DNA from: G016756615 sp035556195
GTDB taxonomy: Bacteria; Pseudomonadota; Alphaproteobacteria; Rhizobiales; Rhizobiaceae
Direction of reading: 5' to 3'
DNA: 64,000 bases
Assembly (NCBI GenBank): GCA_035556195.1
Contig: DATMFK010000016.1
Coordinates: 62,001 to 126,000 of the forward strand
Shown: positions 16,437 through 25,196 of the stretch, in pieces
Layout: each line of letters opens with the position of its first letter
Numbering within the stretch: position 1 is the first letter of the stretch
Translations under genes and position numbers: made by a program
Notes under the pieces: generated by a model
Database searches by the model: none
The model's input: the letters and a program-made list of their open reading frames with translations, nothing else
Told to the model about the DNA's origin: nothing

Positions 16437-17965
16437 GCCGCCGTCGCCGTGCTGCCGGAGGCCAGGGCGGCCCCGAGAATGTTTTCTTCGGTAAGGGCCT
16501 GACCGGATAGTTCAGATGCGATCGCGCCCGCATAGAACACAAGAACACGGTCGGCGAGATGGACGAGTTCGGGAATCTCGGTCGAATAGAAGAGTACTGC
16601 GCCGCCGGCCTCGGCGTAGGCGCGCAGCAGTTGATAAAGTTCATTCTTGGTTCCGACATCGATGCCGCGCGTCGGATCATAGACCATCAGGATGTGGCTC
16701 TCGGTGAGGAGCCATTTGGCGATGGCGATCTTCTGCTGGTTTCCGCCCGAGAAGGCATCGGCGCGCGACCAGAGGGCGCGACGATCGACCTCGACCCGTC
16801 TGAAAGCGTCCGACACGGCCCGATCCTCGGCCTGCCTGTCGATCAGTCCGAGGCGGGTGAACCGGTCGATGATCGGTATAGTGGCGTTGTGCTTGCCGCT
16901 GAGGCGCAAGAACAGCCCCTCGGTCTTGCGCTCCTCCGGAACGAGGCTGATCCCGATCCTTGCCGAAACGGCATCCTTCGGGCCGCCGATCGCGACCTTT
17001 TGACCATCCACGGCGAAATAGCCGCGCACCACTGGCGTGGCGCCGAAAGCCGCCAGAAAGAGGTCGAGCTGCCCCATGCCCTGAAGTCCAGCCACCCCGA
17101 GGATTTCGCCCTCGCGCAACACGAATGAGGCGTCGCGGAGCTTTCCCTCCGTACCCACCTTCTCGGCCCTGAGTACCTCCCGGCCGATTTTGTGGCGCGT
17201 CTCGGTTCGCGGGGGAAAGGAATGGATCAGCGAACGTCCGGCGATCATGCGCACGACATCTTGGTCCTCGTAGTGGGCGACTCGGCCGGAGGCGACATGC
17301 TTGCCACCGCGTAGGATGGTAAGTTCGTCGCAAAAGTCGCGCACCTCGCGCAGTCGGTGCGAAATGAACACGATCGTTGTGCCCTGCCGCTTCTGCGCGC
17401 GGATGACATTGCCGAGCCAGTCGACGTCGGGCCCCGAGAGCGCGGATGTCGGTTCGTCCAGGAGCAGAATGCGGGGCTTGCGATAGATGGCGCGCGCGAT
17501 CTCAATCTTCTGGCGAAGGGCCAGGTCGAGATCGCCGATTTCGTCGTCCAGATCGACCGACTGCAGGCCGAGTCCGGCGAAATGCGACGCTACGCGCTCG
17601 CGTGCCAGGCGCCGGCTCATCATTCCGCTCAACCCGACCGGCGCATCGGGAATGAGCATGTTGTCCAGTACGGTCAGGTTCCGGACAAGTGTCATTTCCT
17701 GAAACGCAGTCTGGACTCCGAGACGGTGCGCGTCTCGGGGCGAAGCCAGCGAAGCCGGCCCGCCGAATATCTCGAAACTGCCCGAATCGGGAGAGACCAA
17801 CCCTGAAAGGACCTTCACGATCGTCGACTTGCCGGCGCCGTTTTCACCCAGCAATGCATGCACGGTTCCGGGCGCTATGACGACCGACACGTCATCAAGG
17901 GCAACGGTCGGGCCGTAGGCTTTACGGAGCTGTGCAATGCGGATGGCAGGAACTTCGTTGGACAT
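16433..17965 (-). CDS. Ribose/galactose-type ABC transporter ATPase (two ATPase domains)
   Basis: RbsA/MglA-like protein, 510 aa, two nucleotide-binding domains in one chain. Domain 1 has Walker A GENGAGKST (~39-47), a signature reduced to LDLALRQK (~151), and canonical Walker B LLLDEPTSAL. Domain 2 lacks a normal Walker A (LQGMGQLD region), keeps signature FSGGNQQK and has Walker B MVYDPTRGID, with Tyr-Asp replacing the usual Asp-Glu. A degenerate second site is common in this family, but the Walker B change is less so. It energises the fused permease encoded next, overlapping by four bases. Confidence 0.88.
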   Translation of the reverse strand: MSNEVPAIRIAQLRKAYGPTVALDDVSVVIAPGTVHALLGENGAGKSTIVKVLSGLVSPDSGSFEIFGGPASLASPRDAHRLGVQTAFQEMTLVRNLTVLDNMLIPDAPVGLSGMMSRRLARERVASHFAGLGLQSVDLDDEIGDLDLALRQKIEIARAIYRKPRILLLDEPTSALSGPDVDWLGNVIRAQKRQGTTIVFISHRLREVRDFCDELTILRGGKHVASGRVAHYEDQDVVRMIAGRSLIHSFPPRTETRHKIGREVLRAEKVGTEGKLRDASFVLREGEILGVAGLQGMGQLDLFLAAFGATPVVRGYFAVDGQKVAIGGPKDAVSARIGISLVPEERKTEGLFLRLSGKHNATIPIIDRFTRLGLIDRQAEDRAVSDAFRRVEVDRRALWSRADAFSGGNQQKIAIAKWLLTESHILMVYDPTRGIDVGTKNELYQLLRAYAEAGGAVLFYSTEIPELVHLADRVLVFYAGAIASELSGQALTEENILGAALASGSTATAA

Positions 17966-18034
17966 CTTGATGCGATCCTGTCGGGATATCGGAAGCGGCG
18001 GCCTCTGCGGTCGGCCGCTTCCGTCAGCATGCGA

Positions 18035-19162
18035 TCACCCTTCCGGCTGGGCGACGAGGGCTGCGTTGAGGCCGACTTCAGGCGTCAGATCCGAGTAGAT
18101 CGAGGCGAACCAGCCAGGATTCGGGATGATGGCCGGCTGGAAAACATTGCAGCCGTCCTTCATCTCCTGCCAGCTACCTTCGGTGCACAGCTTGATGTTT
18201 TCGTTCGTGACGATGTTCTGCGCCACATCGGTCAGGGCCGGAATTTCCTTACCTTCCAGCTTCTCCACCGCGAGTTTGAGCGCCAACGCTCCGGTGAAGT
18301 TCTGCGAGCCGGAAGACCAGCGCGGCGCGCCCATCGGCCGATACGTGCCGTTTGCGCCCTCGACCTCGGTGCCAACCGGCAGCATCTGGATACGACCACC
18401 ATTGGATGCCTCTCCCGCGCAGGGCTTCAGCTTGTCGTCGGCGATCCCGGCCTCGCTCTGCATCGAGTTGGCAGTATAGCATCCGGCCTGCATCCAGATT
18501 CCATCGATCTGGTCCCAGTTCCGAGTGGCCAGGATCTTCGACAATTCCGTACGAGCGACCGCCTGGCTCCACATTCCGTTCGCTTCGGCCACGACCTCGA
18601 TGTCGGGATGCCGGGAGAACACTTCCTTCGCACCCTCGATGCGCAGGGTGTCGACGGTCGTGCCTGGCACGCCGTTCATCATGACCACCTTGCCCTTGCC
18701 GCCAAGCTTGTCCACCAGCCACTCGGCAGACTTCATTCCCCATTGTTTCTGGTCGATGTGGACGTTGTAGGCGCAAGGCTCGGAGATGATCGAATCGTAG
18801 GCGATGACCACGACGCCCTTGGCGCATGCGTTCTTTACAGCACCATTCAGGGCAGTCGGCGAGATCGGGTAAACAATAATCGCCTTGGCGCCCGCCTGGA
18901 CCATCGAGTTGATCTGCTGGATCTGCTTCTGAGCGCTTGGGCCGGCGACTTGCACCTGCAGGTCCACCTTGTCGGCGTAGTCCTTGTGAGCTGCCATGGC
19001 CTTCAACATATTGGCAGCCTCGGCCTGCCAGTCATTGCCGATGTAGCTCATGCTGAGGAAGATCTTGAACTTGTCGGCGGCTTGAGCCGAAGGCACCGTC
19101 AGCGCCATGCCCGCGACTGCGGCCAGTGCACCGGCGGCGCATTTCCCTATTTTGGACTTCAT
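18035..19162 (-). CDS. Sugar-type ABC transporter substrate-binding protein
   Basis: Periplasmic binding protein of peripla_BP_4 (ribose/autoinducer-2) type, 375 aa. The ATG at 19160-19162 has GGGAGAGAGGT upstream and starts a clear signal peptide ending in SAQAADKF; the 88 upstream codons of the frame are rejected. FLSMSYIGNDWQAEAANMLKA and AIIVYPISPTALNGAVKNAC are typical of the first lobe. First gene of a leftward operon: binding protein, ATPase, fused permease, dehydrogenase, BKACE. An operator-like palindrome lies 242 bases upstream. The ligand is unknown. Confidence 0.88.
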   Translation of the reverse strand: MKSKIGKCAAGALAAVAGMALTVPSAQAADKFKIFLSMSYIGNDWQAEAANMLKAMAAHKDYADKVDLQVQVAGPSAQKQIQQINSMVQAGAKAIIVYPISPTALNGAVKNACAKGVVVIAYDSIISEPCAYNVHIDQKQWGMKSAEWLVDKLGGKGKVVMMNGVPGTTVDTLRIEGAKEVFSRHPDIEVVAEANGMWSQAVARTELSKILATRNWDQIDGIWMQAGCYTANSMQSEAGIADDKLKPCAGEASNGGRIQMLPVGTEVEGANGTYRPMGAPRWSSGSQNFTGALALKLAVEKLEGKEIPALTDVAQNIVTNENIKLCTEGSWQEMKDGCNVFQPAIIPNPGWFASIYSDLTPEVGLNAALVAQPEG

Positions 19163-19403
19163 ACCTCTCTCCCTGATAATTGCCTGCACAGCGCAGCGCA
19201 GAACCTCGACGGACGCTCCTGAACGGCGGCATGTCGTTCCCGTCCGCACGACAGGACGCTCCTGCCCGGATCGCTCCGGCCATCCATATTCCTCGATGCT
19301 CAACGTCCTCCCGCACCACGCTCGGTGCCTTCTCCCCTGGCCACGTTCGCAGCCGTGCATTACCAGCCACAAAAGCCGCAACCCGTCAATAAATAATCGT
19401 TGA

Positions 19404-19417
19404 TTTGTGATCACAAA
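19404..19417. promoter_or_regulatory. Palindromic operator candidate TTTGTGATCACAAA
   Basis: Perfect 14-base palindrome in the divergent region between the ABC operon (leftward) and the GntR gene (rightward). Its core TGTGATCACA recurs at 21403-21412 in the second divergent promoter region of the same locus. Two copies beside four catabolic transcription units point to binding of the adjacent FCD-type GntR regulator. CRP-like half-sites (TGTGA/TCACA) without a spacer are an alternative reading. Confidence 0.6.
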
Positions 19418-19617
19418 GCGCGGCATGCTGTTGAAGGTGAATTTCCTACACTTGCGCCCTGCCTTTGTGGGTATTAGCCGTTGCCGAGGAGATCGGTTGC
19501 TGCCGCATGGCTGCGGCTCCGATCTAGGGCAGCCGGCCCGGTCCGCCTGCGGTCGGCCAGTCCGCTGGCGGAGTGTATCTTCCGCGGACCACAGAACTGT
19601 TCAACGGAAGGTATGGA

Positions 19618-20328
19618 ATGGCTGAAAAACTTGCGCCGGTTGATGTGAGCACGCTGCAGGAGCGCGTGTACCTGAGACTGCGCGAAGCACTGTACCAAGG
19701 CAAATTCTCCGCCGGGGAGACGCTGACCATACGCGGTCTGGCAGCCGCGCTCGGCACGAGCGCCATGCCGGTCCGCGAGGCACTGCAACGCCTAGTGGCG
19801 GAAAAAGCTCTGGTGCAGACGCCAAGCCGCAGCATCCGCGTCGCATCCTTCACACCCGAACTCTTCTGGGAGCTTATTCGCATTCGCCTCGCGATCGAGG
19901 GAATGGCCACGCGCCGGGCCGCATTGAACTCCTCCCCGGCACTTGTCGAGAGCCTGCGCGAGATCAACGCGTCGATGATCGCCGCGATCAAGACGGGCTT
20001 CACCGAAGAGGTGCTGGACGCCAACAAGCGCTTTCATTTCACCATATACGAGGCGGCGGCGATGCCGCAGTTGCTGGAGATTATCAACAATCTCTGGCTA
20101 CGCACCGGACCCTACCTCGGCGTCGCCTACAGGATGGGCTACTCTGATCCGTTCCTCACCGGCACCCGGTTCCACGAGCGCGTGGTTAAGGCGATCGAGC
20201 GACGCGACGGCCGCAAGGCGGCATCGAACCTCAAGGTGGATATCTGGGCCACCGCGAAATGGTTCACACGTCATCGAATCGCGATTTTTGACGAGAACGA
20301 GGAAAAGCCGTTAGAAATGCCACGGTGA
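19618..20328 (+). CDS. GntR-family transcriptional regulator, FadR/FCD subfamily
   Basis: Ligand-responsive repressor, 236 aa. Winged-helix domain ~10-75 (VYLRLREALYQGKFSAGETL, then LAAALGTSAMPVREALQRL, the GntR signature). All-helical FCD ligand domain ~90-225 with metal-binding His candidates in RFHFTIY and FHERVV. The start ATG 19618-19620 has GGAAGG six bases upstream. It is transcribed away from the ABC operon and towards the SMP-30 gene, and most likely controls both through the repeated TGTGATCACA palindromes. Confidence 0.88.
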   Translation: MAEKLAPVDVSTLQERVYLRLREALYQGKFSAGETLTIRGLAAALGTSAMPVREALQRLVAEKALVQTPSRSIRVASFTPELFWELIRIRLAIEGMATRRAALNSSPALVESLREINASMIAAIKTGFTEEVLDANKRFHFTIYEAAAMPQLLEIINNLWLRTGPYLGVAYRMGYSDPFLTGTRFHERVVKAIERRDGRKAASNLKVDIWATAKWFTRHRIAIFDENEEKPLEMPR

Positions 20329-20393
20329 GCCCGAGGCTGATGGTCCTGCGACCGGGCGCTGTACACACGCCCGGCTCACGCGACCTTGAGTTA

Positions 20394-21296
20394 TCAGCCC
20401 CCGAAACGCGGCTCGGGCAGTCCCTTAACGCCGAGACCGTAGACCGCGAAAAGACCACCCGCGTGCTCCTCGCGCTGCGGCACGCCCTTTATCGGCCTGC
20501 CCATTGAGGTGACGTAGAGCACATCGAGGTTTTTGCCGCCGAACATGACGCTCGTGAGATTGCGGACCGGGAACTCGATCTCTCGGTCGATCTTCCCCTC
20601 GGGAGAATAGCGGATGATGCGTCCACCGAACACATGGGCATTCCAGATGTATCCCTCCGAATCCACGGTCGATCCGTCGAAGGTTCCGGGATATTCCCTG
20701 TTCGACAGGAAAGCCCGCTTGTTGGAAACGCCCCCGGTCTCGATGTCGTAGTCGTAGGCGAACATGAGATCGTCATACGAATCGCAAAAGTAGAAGGTCT
20801 TGTTGTCTGGGCTCCAGCACGGGCCATTCGAGCACTTGATGCCGCCGTCGAGCCTGGTGATCGAAAGATCGGGATTGAGGCTGTAAAGCGCGGAATTCCG
20901 CACCGGGCGCTGGCCACGATTGGCGTCGAAACGGTCGTGATCGTATGACATATAGCCCGCCACGAAGCGGCCGCGGCGGTCAACCTTGCCGTCATTGAGC
21001 CTGTTCTCTGGCTCGTCGGCCTCCGGGTCGCCGATATGGGTCAAACGCTGCGTCTTGAAGTCATACAGGTTGAACCCGTTGGCGAGGGCCACGACCGCGC
21101 CACCCTTCTCACGAATGGCCATGGAGCCGATATGCAGAGGCACGTAGTTGAGCTTGACGTCGCTTCCATCCTCCTTGCAGCTCCAGATCTCCGCTGCGGA
21201 ACTGTCGATCCAGTAAAGGCGCTGGTCCTCCACGTCCCAGAGCGGCCCTTCGCCGAGATGATTTTTGCTGTCTACGAGCATTCGGATTTCGGCCAC
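20394..21296 (-). CDS. SMP-30/gluconolactonase family lactonase
   Basis: Six-bladed beta-propeller hydrolase, 300 aa, expected to open a sugar-acid lactone. Metal/catalytic positions are recognisable: Glu in NHLGEGPLWD, Asn in RLNDGKVDRRGRF, Asn in CSNGPCWSPD and Asp in STVDSEGYIWNA. The best start is GTG at 21294-21296, with AGGAGG eight bases upstream; an in-frame ATG further up (21338) lacks a site. It is divergent from the cyclase gene, and the shared promoter region contains the second operator palindrome. Confidence 0.88.
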   Translation of the reverse strand: MAEIRMLVDSKNHLGEGPLWDVEDQRLYWIDSSAAEIWSCKEDGSDVKLNYVPLHIGSMAIREKGGAVVALANGFNLYDFKTQRLTHIGDPEADEPENRLNDGKVDRRGRFVAGYMSYDHDRFDANRGQRPVRNSALYSLNPDLSITRLDGGIKCSNGPCWSPDNKTFYFCDSYDDLMFAYDYDIETGGVSNKRAFLSNREYPGTFDGSTVDSEGYIWNAHVFGGRIIRYSPEGKIDREIEFPVRNLTSVMFGGKNLDVLYVTSMGRPIKGVPQREEHAGGLFAVYGLGVKGLPEPRFGG

Positions 21297-21399
21297 TGCA
21301 GTCTCCTCCTGACACAGCCATTTCACTCTCAGCCGCACCCTACGATGCGGCGTTGGTCCTCCAGCCGCGACATTGGACAGCCCCGATGGCTATGTCAAT

Positions 21400-21415
21400 A
21401 TCTGTGATCACAGAT
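21400..21415. promoter_or_regulatory. Palindromic operator candidate ATCTGTGATCACAGAT
   Basis: Perfect 16-base palindrome 104 bases upstream of the SMP-30 start and 117 bases upstream of the cyclase start. The central TGTGATCACA matches the palindrome at 19404-19417. It is the likely shared control site for the lactonase and the cyclase/SDR unit. Confidence 0.6.
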
Positions 21416-21531
21416 CAGCCATTTCACAATTGACGCGGCGGTCGACCACATGGTTACATCCAGCCGCGGGCGATGATCAGGAGGCCGCCTGCCCGGCCAC
21501 ATGGGCGGAAAATCTAACCGGGGAGGGTTTT

Positions 21532-22281
21532 ATGGCGGATAGCAGCGCCGGGACGATCGACGTCGTCCTGAAGACTTTAGGCAGCATGCGGATGGTGGAT
21601 CTTGCACCAAAACTGGAACGTGGAATTCCACGCTGGCCGACCCACCCGCATCTCACCATCGACAAGGCTGTGACCCACGATCATGATGGCTACTATTGCC
21701 AAGCGATAATGATGGCCGAGCACACTGGTGCCCATGTCGACGCGCCCGCTCACATGCTGCCCGATCGAATGGATCGTACGATCGACACCTTCCCGGCCGA
21801 TCACCTTTTCGCCTCCGCCGTTCTCTATGACTTCTCAGACCGTGGCCTGAAGCCGGGCAATCTCATCACGGCCGATATGTTGAGGGACCACGAGAGGAAA
21901 ACCGGCTACGCGGTAGGCGAAGGTGAAATAGCGATCATCAATTATGGCTGGATGAAGCGTCATTGGCGGACGGATTCAAAGGCCCAGTGGTATGTACTCA
22001 ACGCCCCGGGCATGTCGGAGGACGCCTGCGAGTTCTTTCGCGAGCGAAACGTCCGAGCGGTAGCCACCGACACGGTCGCAGCCGAGACCGCAATCGTGGA
22101 TGGGGTGCCGCAGGGCAATCCGGGCCATATGAAGAGCTGGCTGCCACACGACATCCTGATCATCGAGATGCTCACCAATCTCGATGAGTTGACGCCGCGA
22201 TCGCTGTTCCTCGCGATGCCCCTGAATATTGACGAAGGATCGGGATCGCCGATCCGCCCCGTCGCCTTCTGCCCGGCCTAG
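21532..22281 (+). CDS. Cyclase/kynurenine-formamidase-fold metal hydrolase
   Basis: Predicted Mn/Zn hydrolase of the cyclase family (kynurenine formamidase, isatin hydrolase relatives), 249 aa. The metal motif HTGAHVDAPAH (His64, His68, Asp70, His74) matches the family HxGTHxDxPxH. The ATG at 21532 follows GGGGAGGG; upstream codons have no site. It probably opens a ring or hydrolyses an ester/amide in the pathway fed by the importer. The SDR gene follows 207 bases downstream, after a strong hairpin. Confidence 0.85.
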   Translation: MADSSAGTIDVVLKTLGSMRMVDLAPKLERGIPRWPTHPHLTIDKAVTHDHDGYYCQAIMMAEHTGAHVDAPAHMLPDRMDRTIDTFPADHLFASAVLYDFSDRGLKPGNLITADMLRDHERKTGYAVGEGEIAIINYGWMKRHWRTDSKAQWYVLNAPGMSEDACEFFRERNVRAVATDTVAAETAIVDGVPQGNPGHMKSWLPHDILIIEMLTNLDELTPRSLFLAMPLNIDEGSGSPIRPVAFCPA

Positions 22282-22287
22282 CATTTT

Positions 22288-22326
22288 GCGGCGCCACCGC
22301 CGAGATTCTCGAAAAGGTGGCGCCGC
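22288..22326 (+). terminator. Strong intercistronic hairpin after the cyclase gene
   Basis: An 11-base perfect stem GCGGCGCCACC/GGTGGCGCCGC (22288-22298 and 22316-22326) with a 17-base loop, seven bases past the cyclase stop. No T-run follows directly, although ATTTTT occurs at about 22340. It may be a partial terminator or a 3'-stabilising structure that lowers SDR expression relative to the cyclase. Confidence 0.55.
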
Positions 22327-22488
22327 CCGGTCGTTTGATCATTTTTCGTGACCATTTCTCGCGAGTTGGCCTGTGGTCGCAGAGCCGGCGGATGGCCTTG
22401 ATTGCTTGCTGAACGCGACCCAACTCCTCCCGCGACCGCGAAAGCGGGCTCCGGTTGGCGCAAATCCGAACAAATCCTGGAGGAAACG

Positions 22489-23286
22489 ATGAATCTGACC
22501 GGCAAGACAGCCATTATCACCGCAGGTGGATCCGGTATCGGCCGGGTCATCGCCCATCGCTTTGTCGAGCAAGGCGCGCAGGTCTGTCTCTGCGACATCG
22601 ACGATGATGCCTTGGCGGCCGTGACCGAGGAATTGCCGTCCGCTATGGTCGTGAAGGCTGATGTCTCGAAGTCGACTGACGTCGCCGCGCTGTACGATGC
22701 GTTTCTGTCGAGACACTCGCGGCTCGACATCCTTGTCAACAACGCCGGCATTTCGGGCCCGACCAAGCGCGTCGAGGATATCACCGATGAGGAGTGGGAC
22801 ACCACCATTGCCGTCAATGTCACCGGCCAGTTCTACATGGCACGCAAGGCCGTGCCGCTGTTCAGGCAGGCGGGCGGCGGCTGCGTGATAAACCTTTCGT
22901 CAGTCGCAGGCCGTCTCGGCATGCCGCTCAGGGCCCCGTACTCGACGTCGAAATACGCGGTCCGCGGCCTGACTGACGTGTTGGCGGTAGAACTCGGCGA
23001 GATCGGTGTGCGCGTCAACGCGATCCTCCCCGGTCTGGTCGACGGGCCACGTGGGCAGCGGGTCATGCGCGAGCAGGCAGAAAAGCGCGGCATGACGCTG
23101 GAAGAGTGGATGCCGTTCTTCCTTCATAACATTTCCATGCACACGATGATCGATATGAAGGAGGTTGCCGATGTTGCTGTCTTCCTCGCATCCGACCTTG
23201 CCCCGCACATTTCCGGGCAATCGATCAGCGTCTGCGGCAATTTTGAAAGCTATCGCGGACCGAAGACTGGGGACGACCGGCTATGA
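22489..23286 (+). CDS. SDR-family oxidoreductase
   Basis: Classical short-chain dehydrogenase, 265 aa. Cofactor motif TAGGSGIGR (11-19), NNAG (84-87), and catalytic Ser138, Tyr151, Lys155 (YSTSK). Asp36 in CDIDDD suggests NAD(H). The ATG at 22489 follows GGAGGAAAC. Together with the lactonase and dehydrogenase of this locus it likely oxidises a sugar or polyol to the lactone/keto stage; the substrate is unknown. Confidence 0.87.
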   Translation: MNLTGKTAIITAGGSGIGRVIAHRFVEQGAQVCLCDIDDDALAAVTEELPSAMVVKADVSKSTDVAALYDAFLSRHSRLDILVNNAGISGPTKRVEDITDEEWDTTIAVNVTGQFYMARKAVPLFRQAGGGCVINLSSVAGRLGMPLRAPYSTSKYAVRGLTDVLAVELGEIGVRVNAILPGLVDGPRGQRVMREQAEKRGMTLEEWMPFFLHNISMHTMIDMKEVADVAVFLASDLAPHISGQSISVCGNFESYRGPKTGDDRL

Positions 23287-23586
23287 GAGCACCGTCGGCT
23301 CCCCGTTCGCCTGCTTCGATGCCGGCCAGGGCTTCAGCGTAGCAATGGCCGACGCACGTCCGGCCCATCGGCTTGCCGGCGACGACCGGCAGAGGGAAGC
23401 GGATCGACGAGCTCGGCATTCGGCAAGCCGTATCTAGTGATCAAGCCCCGCTGAACGTCTGCTATCAGGCAACGGTAAAGATCGCCGCGACCTCCGAGTT
23501 GCAAAGCAGTCGCGCGGGGGGCAGACGGCCTATGTCGGGCTCGAGCGGTCGCCTGACGGTCTCGGTCAGTATACGGGACCCCGGCA
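23287..23586. other. 300-base convergent gap, possible gene remnant
   Basis: Lies between the SDR stop and the stop of the leftward DUF6163 gene. No intact gene is visible. Two short overlapping minus-strand frames together give a weakly protein-like sequence around 23290-23470 with a frame change near 23380. This could be a decayed gene but is not called as one. Confidence 0.4.
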
Positions 23587-24009
23587 CTACGCCCTGTCGG
23601 GCCGCTTCTGCAGATAGATGACGACCCGGAATCCAATGTAGAAGAGCGCAACGCAAAGATGCGAGATCGGGATGATCGGCCGACTGCCGAAGAGATCGGG
23701 GAAGCCGACATACATGATCGTTTCAGTCGCCGCGCAGATGAACCAGATCACCGGCCCCCAAGAGGCGAGCATCCAGAGGCCGCTGGCGGCGAAGGGAAAG
23801 AACACGGCAAGGGTGACGCCGGCGACCTGCCAATGCACAGGCATCAGGTCGAAACGCCAGAGCTGCCCCTCATAGAAACCGATCAGCCGGATCCAGTAGA
23901 GAACGCCGAACAACAGGCAATAGCAGGCGATCACACGCTGGAACCAGACAAAGGCCATTTCGGCCAAGGTCTGCTGCGGGAGTCTTTGCGGGGCATCAAG
24001 GCCCGTCAC
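23587..24009 (-). CDS. DUF6163-like small integral membrane protein
   Basis: Protein of 140 aa with about four hydrophobic helices (residues ~18-45, 58-85, 88-110, 115-133) and a basic C-terminus, an inner-membrane layout. It resembles the uncharacterised DUF6163 proteins of Rhizobiales. The start is GTG (24007-24009), overlapping the stop of the hydrolase gene upstream as GTGA, so the two are translationally coupled. Function unknown. Confidence 0.7.
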   Translation of the reverse strand: MTGLDAPQRLPQQTLAEMAFVWFQRVIACYCLLFGVLYWIRLIGFYEGQLWRFDLMPVHWQVAGVTLAVFFPFAASGLWMLASWGPVIWFICAATETIMYVGFPDLFGSRPIIPISHLCVALFYIGFRVVIYLQKRPDRA

Positions 24010-25052
24010 AGCTCGAGCTCTCCGTCGGGTAGCGGAGCAAAATAGGCGTCGATCGCGGCGCGATCAACCGCGTCCAGGGTCGCCGGCTTCCACTCCGGCT
24101 TTGTCCCCTTCTCGACCAGCGTAGCGCGAATGCCTTCGTAGAAATCGTGCCCGGCCAGCATGCGGTTGAGGATGCGAAATTCCATGCGCATGCACTCGTC
24201 CATGTCCAGCATTGCGCCGGTCGTGATCTGCAGGAAAGCAACGCTGAGGCTTGTGGGCGAGCGCTTCAGCAGGGTCTCCATGGTCGCCGCGGAGAACGCA
24301 TCCCCACTGTGACTGTTCCGTAGACTGGTCAACACCGCCTCCAGATCGGACTGGGAGAAATGGCGTTGGATGGAGTGGAGCGTCGCCTCGTCGGTTTCGC
24401 CGCCAGGCGTCACGCCGTGTTTGCGCAACGCGCCATCCACATCGCCGGCCTCGCAGAGTTCGCTGAACAGTTCCCCCAGCGCCGCGCTCGGCACCGCGTG
24501 TGTGGCAAGGCACACAGACAATGCGTCCCCATAGCGAATGCGGTTTCCGGTCAGCGCAAGGTACATGCCGAAGCTGCCCTTCAGCCGCGGCAGGATGTAG
24601 CTGCCACCGACATCGGGAAAGAAACCGATTCCCACCTCGGGCATGGCAAACAGAGCATTTTCCGTCATGACCCTGTGCGAGCCGTGACAGGAAATGCCGA
24701 CCCCGCCGCCCATCACGATACCGTCGATCAACGAGACGTATGGCTTTTCGAAACGGCGAATACGGGCGTTCAGCCGGTACTCGTCGGCGAAGAAATCCGG
24801 TGAGGGTCTGCCGGCTCTGCCTGCCTCGTAGACCGCGAGGATGTCGCCGCCGGCGCAGAAGGCCCTGCCCTCCCCCTTGACCACGACCAGCGTCACGGCG
24901 GGATCCGTCTCCCAGGCGTCGAGCGCCAAGGCCAGCGCCTTCACCATACCGTGGGTCAGGGCATTCAACGCCTTGGGCCTGGTCAGCGTGACGACGCCCG
25001 CCTTGCCGATCCGTTCGAAGCGGATTTCCTCCCCGCCACCAAAATCCATCAT
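24006..25052 (-). CDS. Enoyl-CoA hydratase/isomerase family, 3-hydroxyisobutyryl-CoA hydrolase
   Basis: Crotonase-fold enzyme, 348 aa, longer than simple hydratases and typical of 3-hydroxyisobutyryl-CoA hydrolases in valine breakdown. Oxyanion-hole blocks are RAFCAGGDI and GIVMGGGVGIS; the acidic segment MPEVGIGFFPDVGGSYILPR is diagnostic of this subgroup. Start chosen at ATG 25050-25052 (AGGA upstream) with a second ATG directly after. The frame continues to 25637, but that part is a shadow of hemB. It overlaps the DUF6163 gene by four bases. Confidence 0.87.
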   Translation of the reverse strand: MMDFGGGEEIRFERIGKAGVVTLTRPKALNALTHGMVKALALALDAWETDPAVTLVVVKGEGRAFCAGGDILAVYEAGRAGRPSPDFFADEYRLNARIRRFEKPYVSLIDGIVMGGGVGISCHGSHRVMTENALFAMPEVGIGFFPDVGGSYILPRLKGSFGMYLALTGNRIRYGDALSVCLATHAVPSAALGELFSELCEAGDVDGALRKHGVTPGGETDEATLHSIQRHFSQSDLEAVLTSLRNSHSGDAFSAATMETLLKRSPTSLSVAFLQITTGAMLDMDECMRMEFRILNRMLAGHDFYEGIRATLVEKGTKPEWKPATLDAVDRAAIDAYFAPLPDGELEL

Positions 25053-25196
25053 GGGAATCCTCGTTGAAACGGCCCAAGTGCTAAGCGCAGGGCCGATCAT
25101 CGTCAATGCCGGCCAAGCCTGCGACGAGGCTGCACAGGCAAACGCATTGGTCATCACCCGGTCGCGTGCTAAAAGCCGGGCATCTGGAGACGATCG

